From NCBI GenBank assembly GCA_900314525.1, contig OMVN01000011.1, positions 1-58,684 of the forward strand: a stretch of DNA of 58,684 nt. Direction: 5' to 3'. The position numbers and the translations under genes were made by a program. Below the pieces are notes generated by a model. That model worked only from the letters and a program-made list of their open reading frames with translations, had not been told where the DNA came from and searched no databases. Below, piece after piece: positions 1-8,975 of the stretch (the stretch's first letter is position 1; every line of letters starts with the position of its first letter). This DNA is from an uncultured Eubacteriales bacterium (GTDB taxonomy: Bacteria > Bacillota > Clostridia > Lachnospirales > Lachnospiraceae).

Positions 1-31
1 CTGGTTCATAGTGTTTACTCATTTGTGACAT
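1..31 (-). CDS. Start of a probable IS3 transposase orfA (10 codons, partial)
   Basis: The minus strand reads MSQMSKHYEP from an ATG at 31-29, nine bases after a perfect AGGAGG. The pattern of a basic stretch followed by HYEP is reminiscent of IS3-family OrfA proteins, whose N-terminus often reads KxYxPEFK before a helix-turn-helix. Only ten residues are visible, so the product is not certain; the strong start signal makes a real gene start likely. Confidence 0.4.
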   Translation of the reverse strand, partial: MSQMSKHYEP

Positions 32-78
32 TCCTCGTTTCCTCCTAAGATTATATCTTATTAGGTCGAGGTGTTACA
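1..78 (-). mobile_element. End of an IS3-like insertion sequence (partial)
   Basis: Read on the minus strand, the first 78 bases start with TGTAACACCTCGACC at the inner edge, followed by a strong AGGAGG ribosome binding site (41-46) and an ATG at 31. IS3-family elements typically end in TGT...ACA with orfA starting about 40-60 bases inside, and this layout matches. The plus-strand boundary GGTGTTACA ends at 78, exactly where readable recombinase coding sequence starts. Most of the element lies outside the window, so family assignment is an inference from the end sequence and ten residues. Confidence 0.5.
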
Positions 79-1550
79 ACTATGTTATATCACAACAATC
101 ATTAGAATTAATTAATATATATAAAGATGATGGATTTACTGGTACAGATTTTGATAGACCAGGATTTCAAAGTCTATATGAAGATATTATAAGCAAAAAA
201 ATAAATTGTATAGTGGTTAAAGATTTATCAAGATTGGGTAGAAATTATCTAGAAGTTGGCAATTTTATTGAGAATATTATACCAAGATATAATTTGAGAT
301 TTATATCAATAAACGAAAATGTCGATTCTTATTTGAAACCAGATTCTATAAAAACATTAGAAATACCTTTTAAAAATCTTATGAATGAAAGCTATTCAAA
401 AGATTCCTCTAATAAAATAAGAACTTCATTAAAAGCATCAAAAAAATCTGGAAACTTCATTACAAATATAGCTCCTTTTGGGTATGTAAAAAATAAAAAG
501 GATATACATAAATTGGAAATAGATAAAGAAGCTGCTGAAATTGTAGAAAAGGTATTTTTATATGCTTTGCGAGGGAATAGTAGAAATCAGATTGTAGATT
601 TATTAAATGAAAACCATATAATTACTCCAAGCATGTTTTTAAATGTTAAAAGAGGGGTAAAAACTGCTACAGTTGCAGATAAATGGACTGTAAGAATGAT
701 AGATTCAATTTTGAAAAATAAGACATATATAGGTTATTCATTACAAAATAAAATAAATAGAATAAGTCACAAGAATCATGGAAAGGTTAATGTTCCAGAA
801 GAAGAATGGATAGTTGATGAAAACCACCATAAACCAATAATTAAGGAAGAATATTTTAATCAAGTACAACATTTGCTATATAGTGGTAATTCAAAATCAA
901 ATAAGAAAGGCGAACTTCCTATTTATTCAGGTTTTTTAAAATGTCGTGACTGCGAAAACTCATTAACAAGAGATAGTCATAAGAATAGAAAAGAAGCTGA
1001 GTATTATTGTTCTTCATACAAAAGGAATAAGACTTGTTCCAAACATTTTACGAAAGAATCAATATTAAACGAAGTTGTCTTAAAATCAATTAATAATTTT
1101 ATAGATATGGTATCGGATATTTCTGATAGAATTAATTCAATATATAGTGAATCTAATAATGAATATATGGAAAATATTAAAAAAATAAAAATTGCTGAAA
1201 TAGAAAAAGAAATAAACAAATATAATAAATTGTTAGATGAAATAATTGAAGATTTTAAAAATGATTATATTTTAAAAGAAGACTTTGATAAATATAATAA
1301 AGAGTATTTATATGAACTTAATAGATTAAGACTAGAAAAAGACAAATTAAATATAAATGAAAAAGATAATTTAGATTTAAAATGGATAAAAAGAATAAAA
1401 GAAGAAGGAAAAATTAAAGAACTTAATAGAAATATATTAAGTAGTTTTATTAATACTATATATGTAAATGAGGATGGTTCAATAGAAATTGTTTTAAAGT
1501 ATGCTAGTCAATATGAAAATGCTATTAAAGCATTAAAATATGCCAAATAA
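79..1550 (+). pseudogene. Large serine recombinase (TnpX/TndX-like), 5' end removed
   Basis: The frame is open from about 79 and reads through YKDDGFTGTDFDRPGFQ and KDLSRLGRN, both signatures of the resolvase catalytic domain. A recombinase domain follows, then a zinc ribbon (CRDC...YYC...KTC, roughly residues 245-275 counted from the GTG at 213) and a long C-terminal coiled coil rich in Lys, Glu and Ile. The GTG at 213 falls inside the catalytic domain and is not a genuine start. The N-terminal segment with the nucleophilic serine is missing, and the break coincides with the IS3-like end at 78. The product should be inactive in DNA cleavage. In family members these enzymes sit at the end of integrative elements and catalyse excision and integration. 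The codon use is very AT-rich (many AAA, ATA, AAT), unlike rbgA next to it, which fits foreign origin. Confidence 0.85.
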
Positions 1551-1619
1551 TATGATATAATTATACATGTATGAGTTTTAATCCTTATTATTAAATCTTG
1601 ATTGAAAGGTGTGATTTAC

Positions 1620-2507
1620 ATGAATAAAAATGAAAAAGATAATTTGTCGGCAAAAATACAAATCAATTGGTATCCGGGTCATATGACCAAAGCAAAACGA
1701 ATGATGCAGGAGGATATAAAATTAATAGATCTGGTTATAGAAATATTAGATGCCAGAGTTCCGTTGAGCAGCAGAAATCCAGATATTGATACATTAGCAA
1801 ATAATAAATCAAGAATAATTATACTTAATAAATATGACTTGGCCGATGAAAAGGTTACTTCGGGATGGGTTAATTATTTTAAGAACAAAGGTTTTTATGT
1901 TGTGACTATTAATTCTAGAAGTGGCCAGGGTGTTAAGAATATAAATAATATAGTAAAAGAAGCATGCCAGAAAAAAATTGAGAGAGATAGAGCGAGAGGA
2001 ATTAAAAACAGACCGGTAAGAGCTATGGTTGTGGGAATTCCAAATGTGGGAAAATCAACATTTATTAATTCATATGCCAAAAAGGCATGTACCAAGACTG
2101 GAAATAAGCCCGGTGTGACGAAGGGAAAACAGTGGATTAAATTAAGCCAGACATTGGAATTATTAGACACTCCAGGAATTTTGTGGCCTAAATTTGAGAA
2201 TATGGAAGTAGGATTAAGATTGGCATTTATTGGTTCTATAAAAGATGAGATAATTAATACCGAAGAACTTGCTATTGAATTAATTAAATTTTTAAAATCC
2301 AATTACCCGGGAGCTATTGGCGAAAGATTTGGTATTGATGAGAATATTGATAACATTTTGATGCTTGATGAAATAGCTAAAACAAGAAAATTATTATTAA
2401 AAGGAAATGAACTTAATGTGGAGAAAGCAGCGGCAGTTTTGATTGATGAGTTTAGAAGTGGTCAGCTGGGAAGAATAAGTTTAGAGAGAGTAGAAAATGA
2501 GCAGTGA
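1620..2507 (+). CDS. rbgA: Ribosome biogenesis GTPase YlqF/RbgA
   Basis: The 295-residue protein is a circularly permuted GTPase: the G4 motif NKYD (residues 70-73) precedes the P-loop GIPNVGKST (139-147) and G3 DTPG (183-186). The N-terminal INWYPGHMTKA is typical of RbgA, which assists late assembly of the 50S subunit. An in-frame TTG lies upstream at 1602, but the ATG at 1620 is preferred because GAAAGGTG (1604-1611) is correctly spaced before it. It heads the row rbgA-rnhB-yraN-pgeF, a common Clostridia arrangement, and its end overlaps rnhB by 11 bases, so the two are probably translationally coupled. The upstream 70 bases separate it from the recombinase remnant. Confidence 0.95.
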   Translation: MNKNEKDNLSAKIQINWYPGHMTKAKRMMQEDIKLIDLVIEILDARVPLSSRNPDIDTLANNKSRIIILNKYDLADEKVTSGWVNYFKNKGFYVVTINSRSGQGVKNINNIVKEACQKKIERDRARGIKNRPVRAMVVGIPNVGKSTFINSYAKKACTKTGNKPGVTKGKQWIKLSQTLELLDTPGILWPKFENMEVGLRLAFIGSIKDEIINTEELAIELIKFLKSNYPGAIGERFGIDENIDNILMLDEIAKTRKLLLKGNELNVEKAAAVLIDEFRSGQLGRISLERVENEQ

Positions 2508-3252
2508 AAAGATTGGTGAGATAAAAAACAGGTTTATCAATGCATCATTCGATGAATATCAGGATTTGTTTGATAAATACAGTGATGATGACAGAAAAGG
2601 CGTAGTTAAGCTAATTGATACATATAAAAAACATCTCATATCATTTGAGAAAGAAAAAAGAAGAATGTATGATATGTTTGAGTATGAAAGAAAATACAGT
2701 AACTGCCAGTATATATGTGGAATAGATGAAGTTGGAAGGGGACCGTTAGCGGGTCCGGTATGCGCAGGTGCAGTAATCCTTCCAAAAGACTGTGATATTT
2801 TATATATTAATGATTCGAAACAGTTATCTGCTAAAAAGAGAGATGAACTGTATGAGGAAATAACTAAGAAGGCAGTTGCATGGAAAATTTTTTACATTGA
2901 CCATAATGTAATTGATGAAATTAATATTTTAAATGCCACATATGAAGCAATGCGCAATGCAATAAATGGACTTCAGGTAAAACCTGACCTTCTGTTAAAT
3001 GATGCAGTCAACATACCAGAAGTTTCCATACCACAGGTACCAATAATAAAGGGAGATGCAAAATCGGCATCTATTGCTGCGGCAAGTATTGTTGCGAAGG
3101 TATCAAGAGACAGATTAATGGAAGAATATGACCGAAAATATCCGGAATATGGATTTGCTAAAAACAAGGGCTATGGTACTAAAGAACATATGGATGCTAT
3201 AAAAAAATATGGACCTTGTGAGATTCACAGGTTGTCATTTCTTAATTTATAA
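2497..3252 (+). CDS. rnhB: Ribonuclease HII
   Basis: The enzyme cleaves RNA strands and single ribonucleotides embedded in DNA duplexes. The 251-residue product has the RNase HII core: GIDEVGRGPLAGPV (first acidic pair), NDSKQLSAKKR, and the segment GDAKSASIAAASIVAKVSRD, followed by the usual YPEYGFAKNKGYGT and a C-terminal HRLSF. An N-terminal extension of about 70 residues precedes the catalytic domain, as is common in Firmicutes. The ATG at 2497 lies inside the last codons of rbgA. Intergenic distance to yraN is 27 bases, consistent with one operon. Confidence 0.96.
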   Translation: MSSEKIGEIKNRFINASFDEYQDLFDKYSDDDRKGVVKLIDTYKKHLISFEKEKRRMYDMFEYERKYSNCQYICGIDEVGRGPLAGPVCAGAVILPKDCDILYINDSKQLSAKKRDELYEEITKKAVAWKIFYIDHNVIDEINILNATYEAMRNAINGLQVKPDLLLNDAVNIPEVSIPQVPIIKGDAKSASIAAASIVAKVSRDRLMEEYDRKYPEYGFAKNKGYGTKEHMDAIKKYGPCEIHRLSFLNL

Positions 3253-3279
3253 TCAAGTAACAGAATAAATGGGGGAAAA

Positions 3280-3630
3280 ATGAATAAAAGAGAAATTGGA
3301 AATATTTATGAGGAGAAGGCGGCAGATTATATTAAATCTCGCGGCCTTGAAGTTGTTGAGAGAAATTTTAACTGCAGATTTGGAGAGATAGATATTATTG
3401 CTTTAGATACTAATCGTAAAGTGATTTTTTTTTATGAAGTAAAGTATAGGAAAAATAATAGATTTGGCACACCATTTGAAGCAGTAGATCAGAGAAAACA
3501 GAATAGAATAATACTTACTTCGAAGTATTATCTGATTAATAATAAAAAATATTCAGATTACAAAGTGTGTTACAGTGTAATAGGTTTTTTTGGAGAAGAG
3601 TTAAAATGCATGGATAATGTTTTTAGTTAG
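3280..3630 (+). CDS. YraN family (UPF0102) endonuclease-like protein
   Basis: This 116-residue protein shows the UPF0102 pattern: an N-terminal GNIYEEKAADYIKSRG, then RFGEIDIIALD and FYEVKYRKNNRFGTPFEAV. The Glu, Asp and Glu-x-Lys residues match the restriction-endonuclease-like (PD-ExK) fold. The cellular role of the family is not well established; it very often follows rnhB, as here. A GGGGG ribosome binding site precedes the ATG. The protein is full length for the family. Confidence 0.9.
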   Translation: MNKREIGNIYEEKAADYIKSRGLEVVERNFNCRFGEIDIIALDTNRKVIFFYEVKYRKNNRFGTPFEAVDQRKQNRIILTSKYYLINNKKYSDYKVCYSVIGFFGEELKCMDNVFS

Positions 3631-3638
3631 GAGAATAT

Positions 3639-4481
3639 ATGAACAAATATCTAGAAGAGAGAATTAATGATAAACTTCCTCTGATTAAGTACAGTCAGTT
3701 TGATAAAGTACCATTTATAGAGCATGGATTTACAACAAGGCTTGGAGGAGTAAGCTCGGGTATATATAAAAGTCTTAATCTGACATTTACAAGAGGGGAT
3801 GACAGTGAAAATGTAATTAAAAATTATGAAATAATAGCAGAAAATATAGGGTGTCAGATTAGTGATTTTGTGGCTTCAGATCAGACACATACAACTAATA
3901 TCAGGATAGTAACCTCGGAGGATAAGGGAAAGGGAATTACGAGGGAAAAGGATTATCATGATATAGATGGTCTTATTACAAATGAGAGTGGAATAGTTTT
4001 ATTTACTTACTTTGCTGACTGTGTGCCACTGTTTTTTGCAGATGAGCAAAAAAAAGTAGTTGCGGTATCACATTCAGGATGGAAAGGAACTGCACACAGA
4101 ATGGGAAAAGTAACCGTTGATACTATGTGTGAAGAGTTTGGATGCAGCAGGGAAAATATAATATGTGCCATTGGCCCATCTATTTGCAAATCTTGTTATG
4201 AGGTCAGTGAGGATTTGATAGAGGAATTTTCAAAAACTTATAGTGAGAATCAGATAAAATCAATATTTGAGGAAAAAGAAAATGGAAAATATCTGCTAGA
4301 CCTTTGGAAGGCAAATGAAATTGTATTAAAGGATGCAGGAATAAAGCCAGAACATATTGAAAACAGAGAAATATGTACATGCTGTAATAAAGATGTTCTG
4401 TTTTCACACCGCGGCCTTAACGGAAAAAGGGGCAATCTTGCGGCTTTCATAGGAATGAAACCTTTACAAAATATGAAATAA
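3639..4481 (+). CDS. pgeF: PgeF/YfiH laccase-domain protein (peptidoglycan editing factor / purine nucleoside phosphorylase)
   Basis: The 280-residue sequence has the family hallmarks: HGFTTRLGGVS near the N-terminus, DQTHTTNI, YFADCVPLFF with the conserved Cys, SHSGWKGTAHR with the metal-binding His, and AIGPSICKSCYEV. The C-terminus has CTCCNKDVLFSHRG. Family members have been described both as purine nucleoside phosphorylases/adenosine deaminases and as a factor correcting mis-incorporated serine in peptidoglycan precursors; which role applies here cannot be told. The start follows yraN by 8 bases with TTAGGAG as ribosome binding site. Confidence 0.92.
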   Translation: MNKYLEERINDKLPLIKYSQFDKVPFIEHGFTTRLGGVSSGIYKSLNLTFTRGDDSENVIKNYEIIAENIGCQISDFVASDQTHTTNIRIVTSEDKGKGITREKDYHDIDGLITNESGIVLFTYFADCVPLFFADEQKKVVAVSHSGWKGTAHRMGKVTVDTMCEEFGCSRENIICAIGPSICKSCYEVSEDLIEEFSKTYSENQIKSIFEEKENGKYLLDLWKANEIVLKDAGIKPEHIENREICTCCNKDVLFSHRGLNGKRGNLAAFIGMKPLQNMK

Positions 4482-4540
4482 CTGATAAACTTGTTGTGTA
4501 TGTTCACATGCAAATAATAGGAAAGCAGGTTGTTTTTTTT

Positions 4541-5920
4541 ATGACAATTGAACATGTAATTAAAGAGGTATCAGAAGATTCCATTGCCTATGAGTTAGAG
4601 ATAGAGCCAGGGGATGTTCTGCTAAAAATAAATGATAAAGAGATAGAAGATGTTTTTGATTATCAGTATCTTGTAGAAGATAGCTACATTGAGGTTCTTG
4701 TCAGAAAAAAAGATGGGGAAGAGTGGCTACTTGAAATTGATAAAGATCCTGATGAAGATCTAGGCATAGTTTTTGAAAATGGGCTGATGGGAGATTATAA
4801 GAGCTGCACAAATAAGTGCATGTTCTGTTTTATTGATCAGATGCCAAAAGGTATGAGGGATACTCTGTATTTTAAGGATGATGATTCAAGATTATCTTTT
4901 CTTCAGGGCAATTATATTACACTTACGAACATGCAAGACAGGGATATAGACAGGATAATAAAATATAATCTTGGTCCAATAAATATTTCTGTTCATACAA
5001 CAAATGAATCTTTGAGATGCAAGATGTTAAATAATAGATTTGCAGGGGAGTCTCTCAGAAAAATAAAAAAACTATATGATGAGGGAATAGAAATGAATGG
5101 TCAGATAGTTTTGTGCAAAGGTGTTAATGATGGGGAAGAACTGAAAAAAACAATAAATGATTTATTTGAATATGCTCCTGTTATGAGGAGTGTTTCTGTT
5201 GTTCCATCAGGCCTTACTAAGTACAGAGATGGATTATATCATCTAGAACCTTTTAACAAGGAAGATGCATGTGAAGTTATAGATATGATTGAAGAATTCC
5301 AGAGAAAGTTTTATGAGAAAATGGATATTCATTTTGTTCAGGCTAGTGATGAATGGTATATTCTTGCAGAGAGAGACTTTCCAAAAGAGGAAAGATATGA
5401 TGGATACATACAGTTAGAAAATGGTGTTGGGATGATGAGACTCTTATGGGATGAATTTACTGAGGCATTGGAAAATACAGATGCAGATGTGATGAACGGA
5501 AGAAAAGAAACAGTCTCTATTGCAACAGGAGTTCTTGCATATGATATGATAAAGGAAATGTCAGACAGAACTGAGAAAAAGATAAAAGGATTAAAGATAA
5601 ACTGTTATAAAATAATAAACAATTTTTTTGGAGAACATATTACAGTTTCGGGGCTTATTACAGCAACAGATCTCTATGACCAGTTAAAAGACAAGGAATT
5701 AGGGAACAGGCTCCTCTTACCAGATAATATCCTTCGAAGTGGAGAAGATGTTTTCCTAGATGATTATACACTTGATGATCTTAGAGAAAAGTTAGGTGCC
5801 AATATTATTATTTCCAAAAACTCAGGGCAGGGATTTATTGATGCCGTAACAGGAAAAGAAAATAATGACAGAACTGATAATGGGAATTTTGTATATATAG
5901 ATGCATATAAAGAGCAATAG
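4541..5920 (+). CDS. DUF512 protein with PDZ-like and radical-SAM-like modules
   Basis: The 459-residue protein starts with a PDZ-like segment ([20 protein letters not shown]) followed by a cysteine cluster C89-x3-C93-x2-C96 in the context [18 protein letters not shown], which resembles a radical-SAM iron-sulfur site. The C-terminal half carries the DUF512 signatures [13 protein letters not shown] and [18 protein letters not shown]. The substrate is unknown. The ATG at 4541 is chosen over an in-frame start at 4496 because the PDZ fold begins directly after it; a GGAAAGCAGG stretch lies upstream, although the spacing is somewhat long. It is nearly always adjacent to der in Clostridia, and here the gap to der is 13 bases. 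Confidence 0.88.
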   Translation: MTIEHVIKEVSEDSIAYELEIEPGDVLLKINDKEIEDVFDYQYLVEDSYIEVLVRKKDGEEWLLEIDKDPDEDLGIVFENGLMGDYKSCTNKCMFCFIDQMPKGMRDTLYFKDDDSRLSFLQGNYITLTNMQDRDIDRIIKYNLGPINISVHTTNESLRCKMLNNRFAGESLRKIKKLYDEGIEMNGQIVLCKGVNDGEELKKTINDLFEYAPVMRSVSVVPSGLTKYRDGLYHLEPFNKEDACEVIDMIEEFQRKFYEKMDIHFVQASDEWYILAERDFPKEERYDGYIQLENGVGMMRLLWDEFTEALENTDADVMNGRKETVSIATGVLAYDMIKEMSDRTEKKIKGLKINCYKIINNFFGEHITVSGLITATDLYDQLKDKELGNRLLLPDNILRSGEDVFLDDYTLDDLREKLGANIIISKNSGQGFIDAVTGKENNDRTDNGNFVYIDAYKEQ

Positions 5921-5933
5921 AAAGGATTTAATA

Positions 5934-7265
5934 ATGAGAAAACATATAGTCGCAATAGTAGGAAGGCCAAATGTTGGCAAGTCCACTTTGTTTAATGCTT
6001 TAGCAGGGGACAAAATATCTATAGTTAAAGATACTCCTGGTGTAACAAGGGACAGAATTTATGCTGATGTAAACTGGCTTGATAAGACTTTTACAATGGT
6101 TGATACAGGTGGTATTGAACCTGATTCAAATGATATTATTTTGTCACAGATGAGGGAACAGGCAGAGATTGCCATAGAGACAGCAGATGTAATTGTATTT
6201 TTGACAGATGTGAGGCAGGGACTTATTGATGCAGACGCAAAAGTCGCAGACATGTTAAGAAGAAGTCATAAGCCTGTTGTGCTGGTTGTAAATAAAGTTG
6301 ATAGCTTTGAAAAGATGATGCCAGACGTATATGAATTTTATAACCTTGGAATAGGAGATCCACATCCAATTTCAGCTGCCTCAAGACTTGGCCTTGGAGA
6401 TATGTTAGATGAGGTAATTAGTCATTTTGACAGTGAAATTACTGAAGAAGAAGAGGAAGACGACAGACCTAAAGTGGCAATTGTTGGAAGACCAAATGTT
6501 GGAAAATCATCTATCATTAATAAGCTTATAGGAGAAGATAGGGTAATTGTATCTGATATAGCAGGTACAACAAGAGATGCTGTTGATACAGATGTCAAAA
6601 GAAATGGGAAAGAGTATGTATTTATTGATACGGCAGGACTAAGAAGAAAGTCTAAAATTAAGGAAGAATTGGAGAGATACAGTATTATCAGAACTGTAGC
6701 AGCTGTTGAGAGGGCAGATGTGGTTGTTATGGTAATAGATGCATCTGAAGAGGTTGCAGAGCAGGATGCTAAGATTGCAGGAATTGCTCATGACAGAGGA
6801 AAAGGAATAATTATTGTTGTCAATAAATGGGACGCTGTTGAGAAAAACGACAAGACTATTTATGAACATACAAAAAAAATCAGAGAAATTCTCTCATTTA
6901 TGCCATATGCTGAAATATTATTTGTATCAGCAAAGACTGGACAGAGACTTAACAAACTGTTTGATGTAATTGATATGGTAATTGAAAATCAGACACTTAG
7001 AGTACAGACTGGTGTACTAAATGAAATTATGGCAGAGGCAGTTGCAATGCAGCAGCCACCAACAGATAAAGGAAAGAGACTTAGACTTTATTATATTACT
7101 CAGGTTGCGGTAAAACCGCCTACATTTGTTATATTTGTTAATAGTAAAGAACTTATGCATTTCTCTTACACAAGATATATAGAGAATAAAATCAGGGAAG
7201 CATTCGGATTCAGGGGTACTTCACTTAAATTTATTATAAGAGAAAGAAAAGAGAAGGAAGACTAA
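5934..7265 (+). CDS. der: Ribosome-associated double GTPase Der (EngA)
   Basis: This 443-residue protein has two consecutive GTPase domains. Each has its own P-loop: GRPNVGKST at residues 9-17 and GRPNVGKSS near 185-193, with DTGG and DTAG as the G3 motifs and NKVD and NKWD as the G4 motifs. A KH-like C-terminal domain completes the family layout. Der is needed for 50S subunit maturation. An acidic EEEEED linker joins the G domains. The ATG at 5934 follows AGAAAGGA; an in-frame start at 5901 would overlap the DUF512 gene and adds unrelated residues. plsY starts one base after the stop codon. Confidence 0.97.
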   Translation: MRKHIVAIVGRPNVGKSTLFNALAGDKISIVKDTPGVTRDRIYADVNWLDKTFTMVDTGGIEPDSNDIILSQMREQAEIAIETADVIVFLTDVRQGLIDADAKVADMLRRSHKPVVLVVNKVDSFEKMMPDVYEFYNLGIGDPHPISAASRLGLGDMLDEVISHFDSEITEEEEEDDRPKVAIVGRPNVGKSSIINKLIGEDRVIVSDIAGTTRDAVDTDVKRNGKEYVFIDTAGLRRKSKIKEELERYSIIRTVAAVERADVVVMVIDASEEVAEQDAKIAGIAHDRGKGIIIVVNKWDAVEKNDKTIYEHTKKIREILSFMPYAEILFVSAKTGQRLNKLFDVIDMVIENQTLRVQTGVLNEIMAEAVAMQQPPTDKGKRLRLYYITQVAVKPPTFVIFVNSKELMHFSYTRYIENKIREAFGFRGTSLKFIIRERKEKED

Positions 7266-7266
7266 A

Positions 7267-7947
7267 ATGGAGAACATAATATACAGAGTTATTTGCATAA
7301 TTATTGGTTATGGGTTCGGATTGTTCCAGACAGCATACATTTATGGTAAATTAAATAATATAGATATCAGAGATTTTGGAAGTGGTAATGCAGGAACAAC
7401 AAATGCAATGAGAACCCTTGGAAAAAAGGCTGGAATAATTACATTTATAGGAGATATTCTAAAGGCGATTATTTGCAGTATACTTATATATTTTGTTTTT
7501 AAAGGGATTGTAAATGACGGACATTTTGTCATGATTTTGAGATTATATGGAGGCGTTGGAGTAATTCTTGGACATAATTTTCCGTTTTACATGGGATTTA
7601 AGGGTGGAAAAGGAGTTGCGGCATCTGCTGGTGTTGTTCTTGGATTATTTGATTTGAAAATAATTATAATTGAAATTGCCTTATTTATTGCTGTAACAGC
7701 AATATCTAAATATGTTTCACTTGGTTCGCTGTGTATTACTGCGGCACTATTTATTGAATTTGTGATATTTAATGAATTAAAAATTTTTGGATTTCACAAT
7801 GACATGCATTTTGGCGGAGCATGGAGAATTGAGACTTATCTGATATTATTCTTTATAGGAGCTCTTGCATGGTACAAACACAGAGCTAATATAGTCAGAC
7901 TTTTAAATGGAACAGAGAGAAAAATAGGAGAAAAGAAAGAGGTGTAA
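7267..7947 (+). CDS. plsY: Glycerol-3-phosphate acyltransferase PlsY
   Basis: PlsY transfers the acyl group from acyl-phosphate to glycerol-3-phosphate, the first step of phospholipid synthesis, at the membrane. The 226-residue protein has about five hydrophobic segments and the three PlsY motifs: GSGNAGTTNAMRTLGKKAG, GHNFPFYMGFKGGKGVA, and a C-terminal YKHRANIVRLLNGTE. It lies one base after der and two bases before gpsA, which makes its substrate, so the pair is likely co-translated. An insertion of about 15 residues (IFNELKIFGFHNDMHFGG) lies before the last membrane segment. Confidence 0.96.
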   Translation: MENIIYRVICIIIGYGFGLFQTAYIYGKLNNIDIRDFGSGNAGTTNAMRTLGKKAGIITFIGDILKAIICSILIYFVFKGIVNDGHFVMILRLYGGVGVILGHNFPFYMGFKGGKGVAASAGVVLGLFDLKIIIIEIALFIAVTAISKYVSLGSLCITAALFIEFVIFNELKIFGFHNDMHFGGAWRIETYLILFFIGALAWYKHRANIVRLLNGTERKIGEKKEV

Positions 7948-7949
7948 TT

Positions 7950-8957
7950 ATGGCAGACATTACTGTATTGGGAGCCGGTGGCTGGGGTATTGCTATAGCA
8001 GTACTTTTAAATAATAATGGACATAATGTTACAATCTGGTCAGCAGTTCCTAGAGAAGTTGAAATGTTAAAGACTAAAAGGGAAAATGAAATAAGTTTAA
8101 AGGGGATAAAAATTTCTGAAAAGATTGAAATCACAGATGATTTAAACTACGCAGTTAAAGATAAAGATATTCTTGTTCTGGCTACGGCATCATCTTATAT
8201 TAGATCTACAGCACATAGATTAAAAGGACTCACAAAACCAGGACAGATTATTATAAATGTTGCAAAAGGAATAGAAGATGAAACATTTATGACAATGACT
8301 GATATTATTGAGAGTGAAATCGAAGATGCTGATGTAACTGTGCTTTCAGGACCAAGCCACGCAGAAGAGGTAGGCAGATGCCTTCCAACAACATGTGTAG
8401 TTGGAGCAAAGACAAAGGAAACAGCACAGTATATACAGAATATTTTTTCATCTCCTGTGTTCAGAGTATATATAAGTCCTGATATTCTCGGAATTGAACT
8501 TGGTGGAGCATTAAAGAATGTAATAGCACTTGCAGCAGGAATTGCAGACGGCCTTGGTTATGGGGATAATACAAAGGCAGCTTTAATTACAAGAGGAATT
8601 ACAGAAATATCCAGATTAGGAATAAAGATGGGGGCAGACAAGCTTACACTTTATGGTCTTTCTGGTATTGGAGACTTAATTGTAACATGTGCAAGTATGC
8701 ATAGCAGGAACAGACGTGCAGGTATACTTATTGGACAGGGATATAGCATGGAAGATGCAATGAAAGAAGTAAATATGGTTGTAGAGGGTGTTTACTGTAC
8801 TAAGGCAGCAGTTGGACTTGCTAGAAAATATGAGGTGAATATGCCTATTATAGAAGGAGTCAACAAAATTTTATTTGAGGGATTAAGCGCGAAAGAAGCA
8901 GTTAATGAACTTATGATGAGAGATAAGACAATAGAACATCCTGAACTTTTATGGTAA
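7950..8957 (+). CDS. gpsA: NAD(P)+-dependent glycerol-3-phosphate dehydrogenase
   Basis: GpsA reduces dihydroxyacetone phosphate to glycerol-3-phosphate for PlsY. The 335-residue sequence begins with a Rossmann motif (GAGGWGIAIAVLL), and contains VAKGIE, LSGPSHAEEV, GGALKNVIALAAG with the catalytic Lys, and TRGITEI. It ends at the usual length. The ATG follows AAGAGGTG and is two bases after the plsY stop. The operon from rbgA probably ends here, since the next gene is a regulator with its own strong GGGGGTG site. Confidence 0.97.
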   Translation: MADITVLGAGGWGIAIAVLLNNNGHNVTIWSAVPREVEMLKTKRENEISLKGIKISEKIEITDDLNYAVKDKDILVLATASSYIRSTAHRLKGLTKPGQIIINVAKGIEDETFMTMTDIIESEIEDADVTVLSGPSHAEEVGRCLPTTCVVGAKTKETAQYIQNIFSSPVFRVYISPDILGIELGGALKNVIALAAGIADGLGYGDNTKAALITRGITEISRLGIKMGADKLTLYGLSGIGDLIVTCASMHSRNRRAGILIGQGYSMEDAMKEVNMVVEGVYCTKAAVGLARKYEVNMPIIEGVNKILFEGLSAKEAVNELMMRDKTIEHPELLW

Positions 8958-8975
8958 ATTTTTGGGGGTGATTTT

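Noticed and set aside
213-1550. Complete recombinase gene starting at GTG 213
   Set aside because: The conserved catalytic domain is already under way before 213 (YKDDGFTGTDFDRPGF), so GTG 213 is internal and the gene is truncated at its 5' end.
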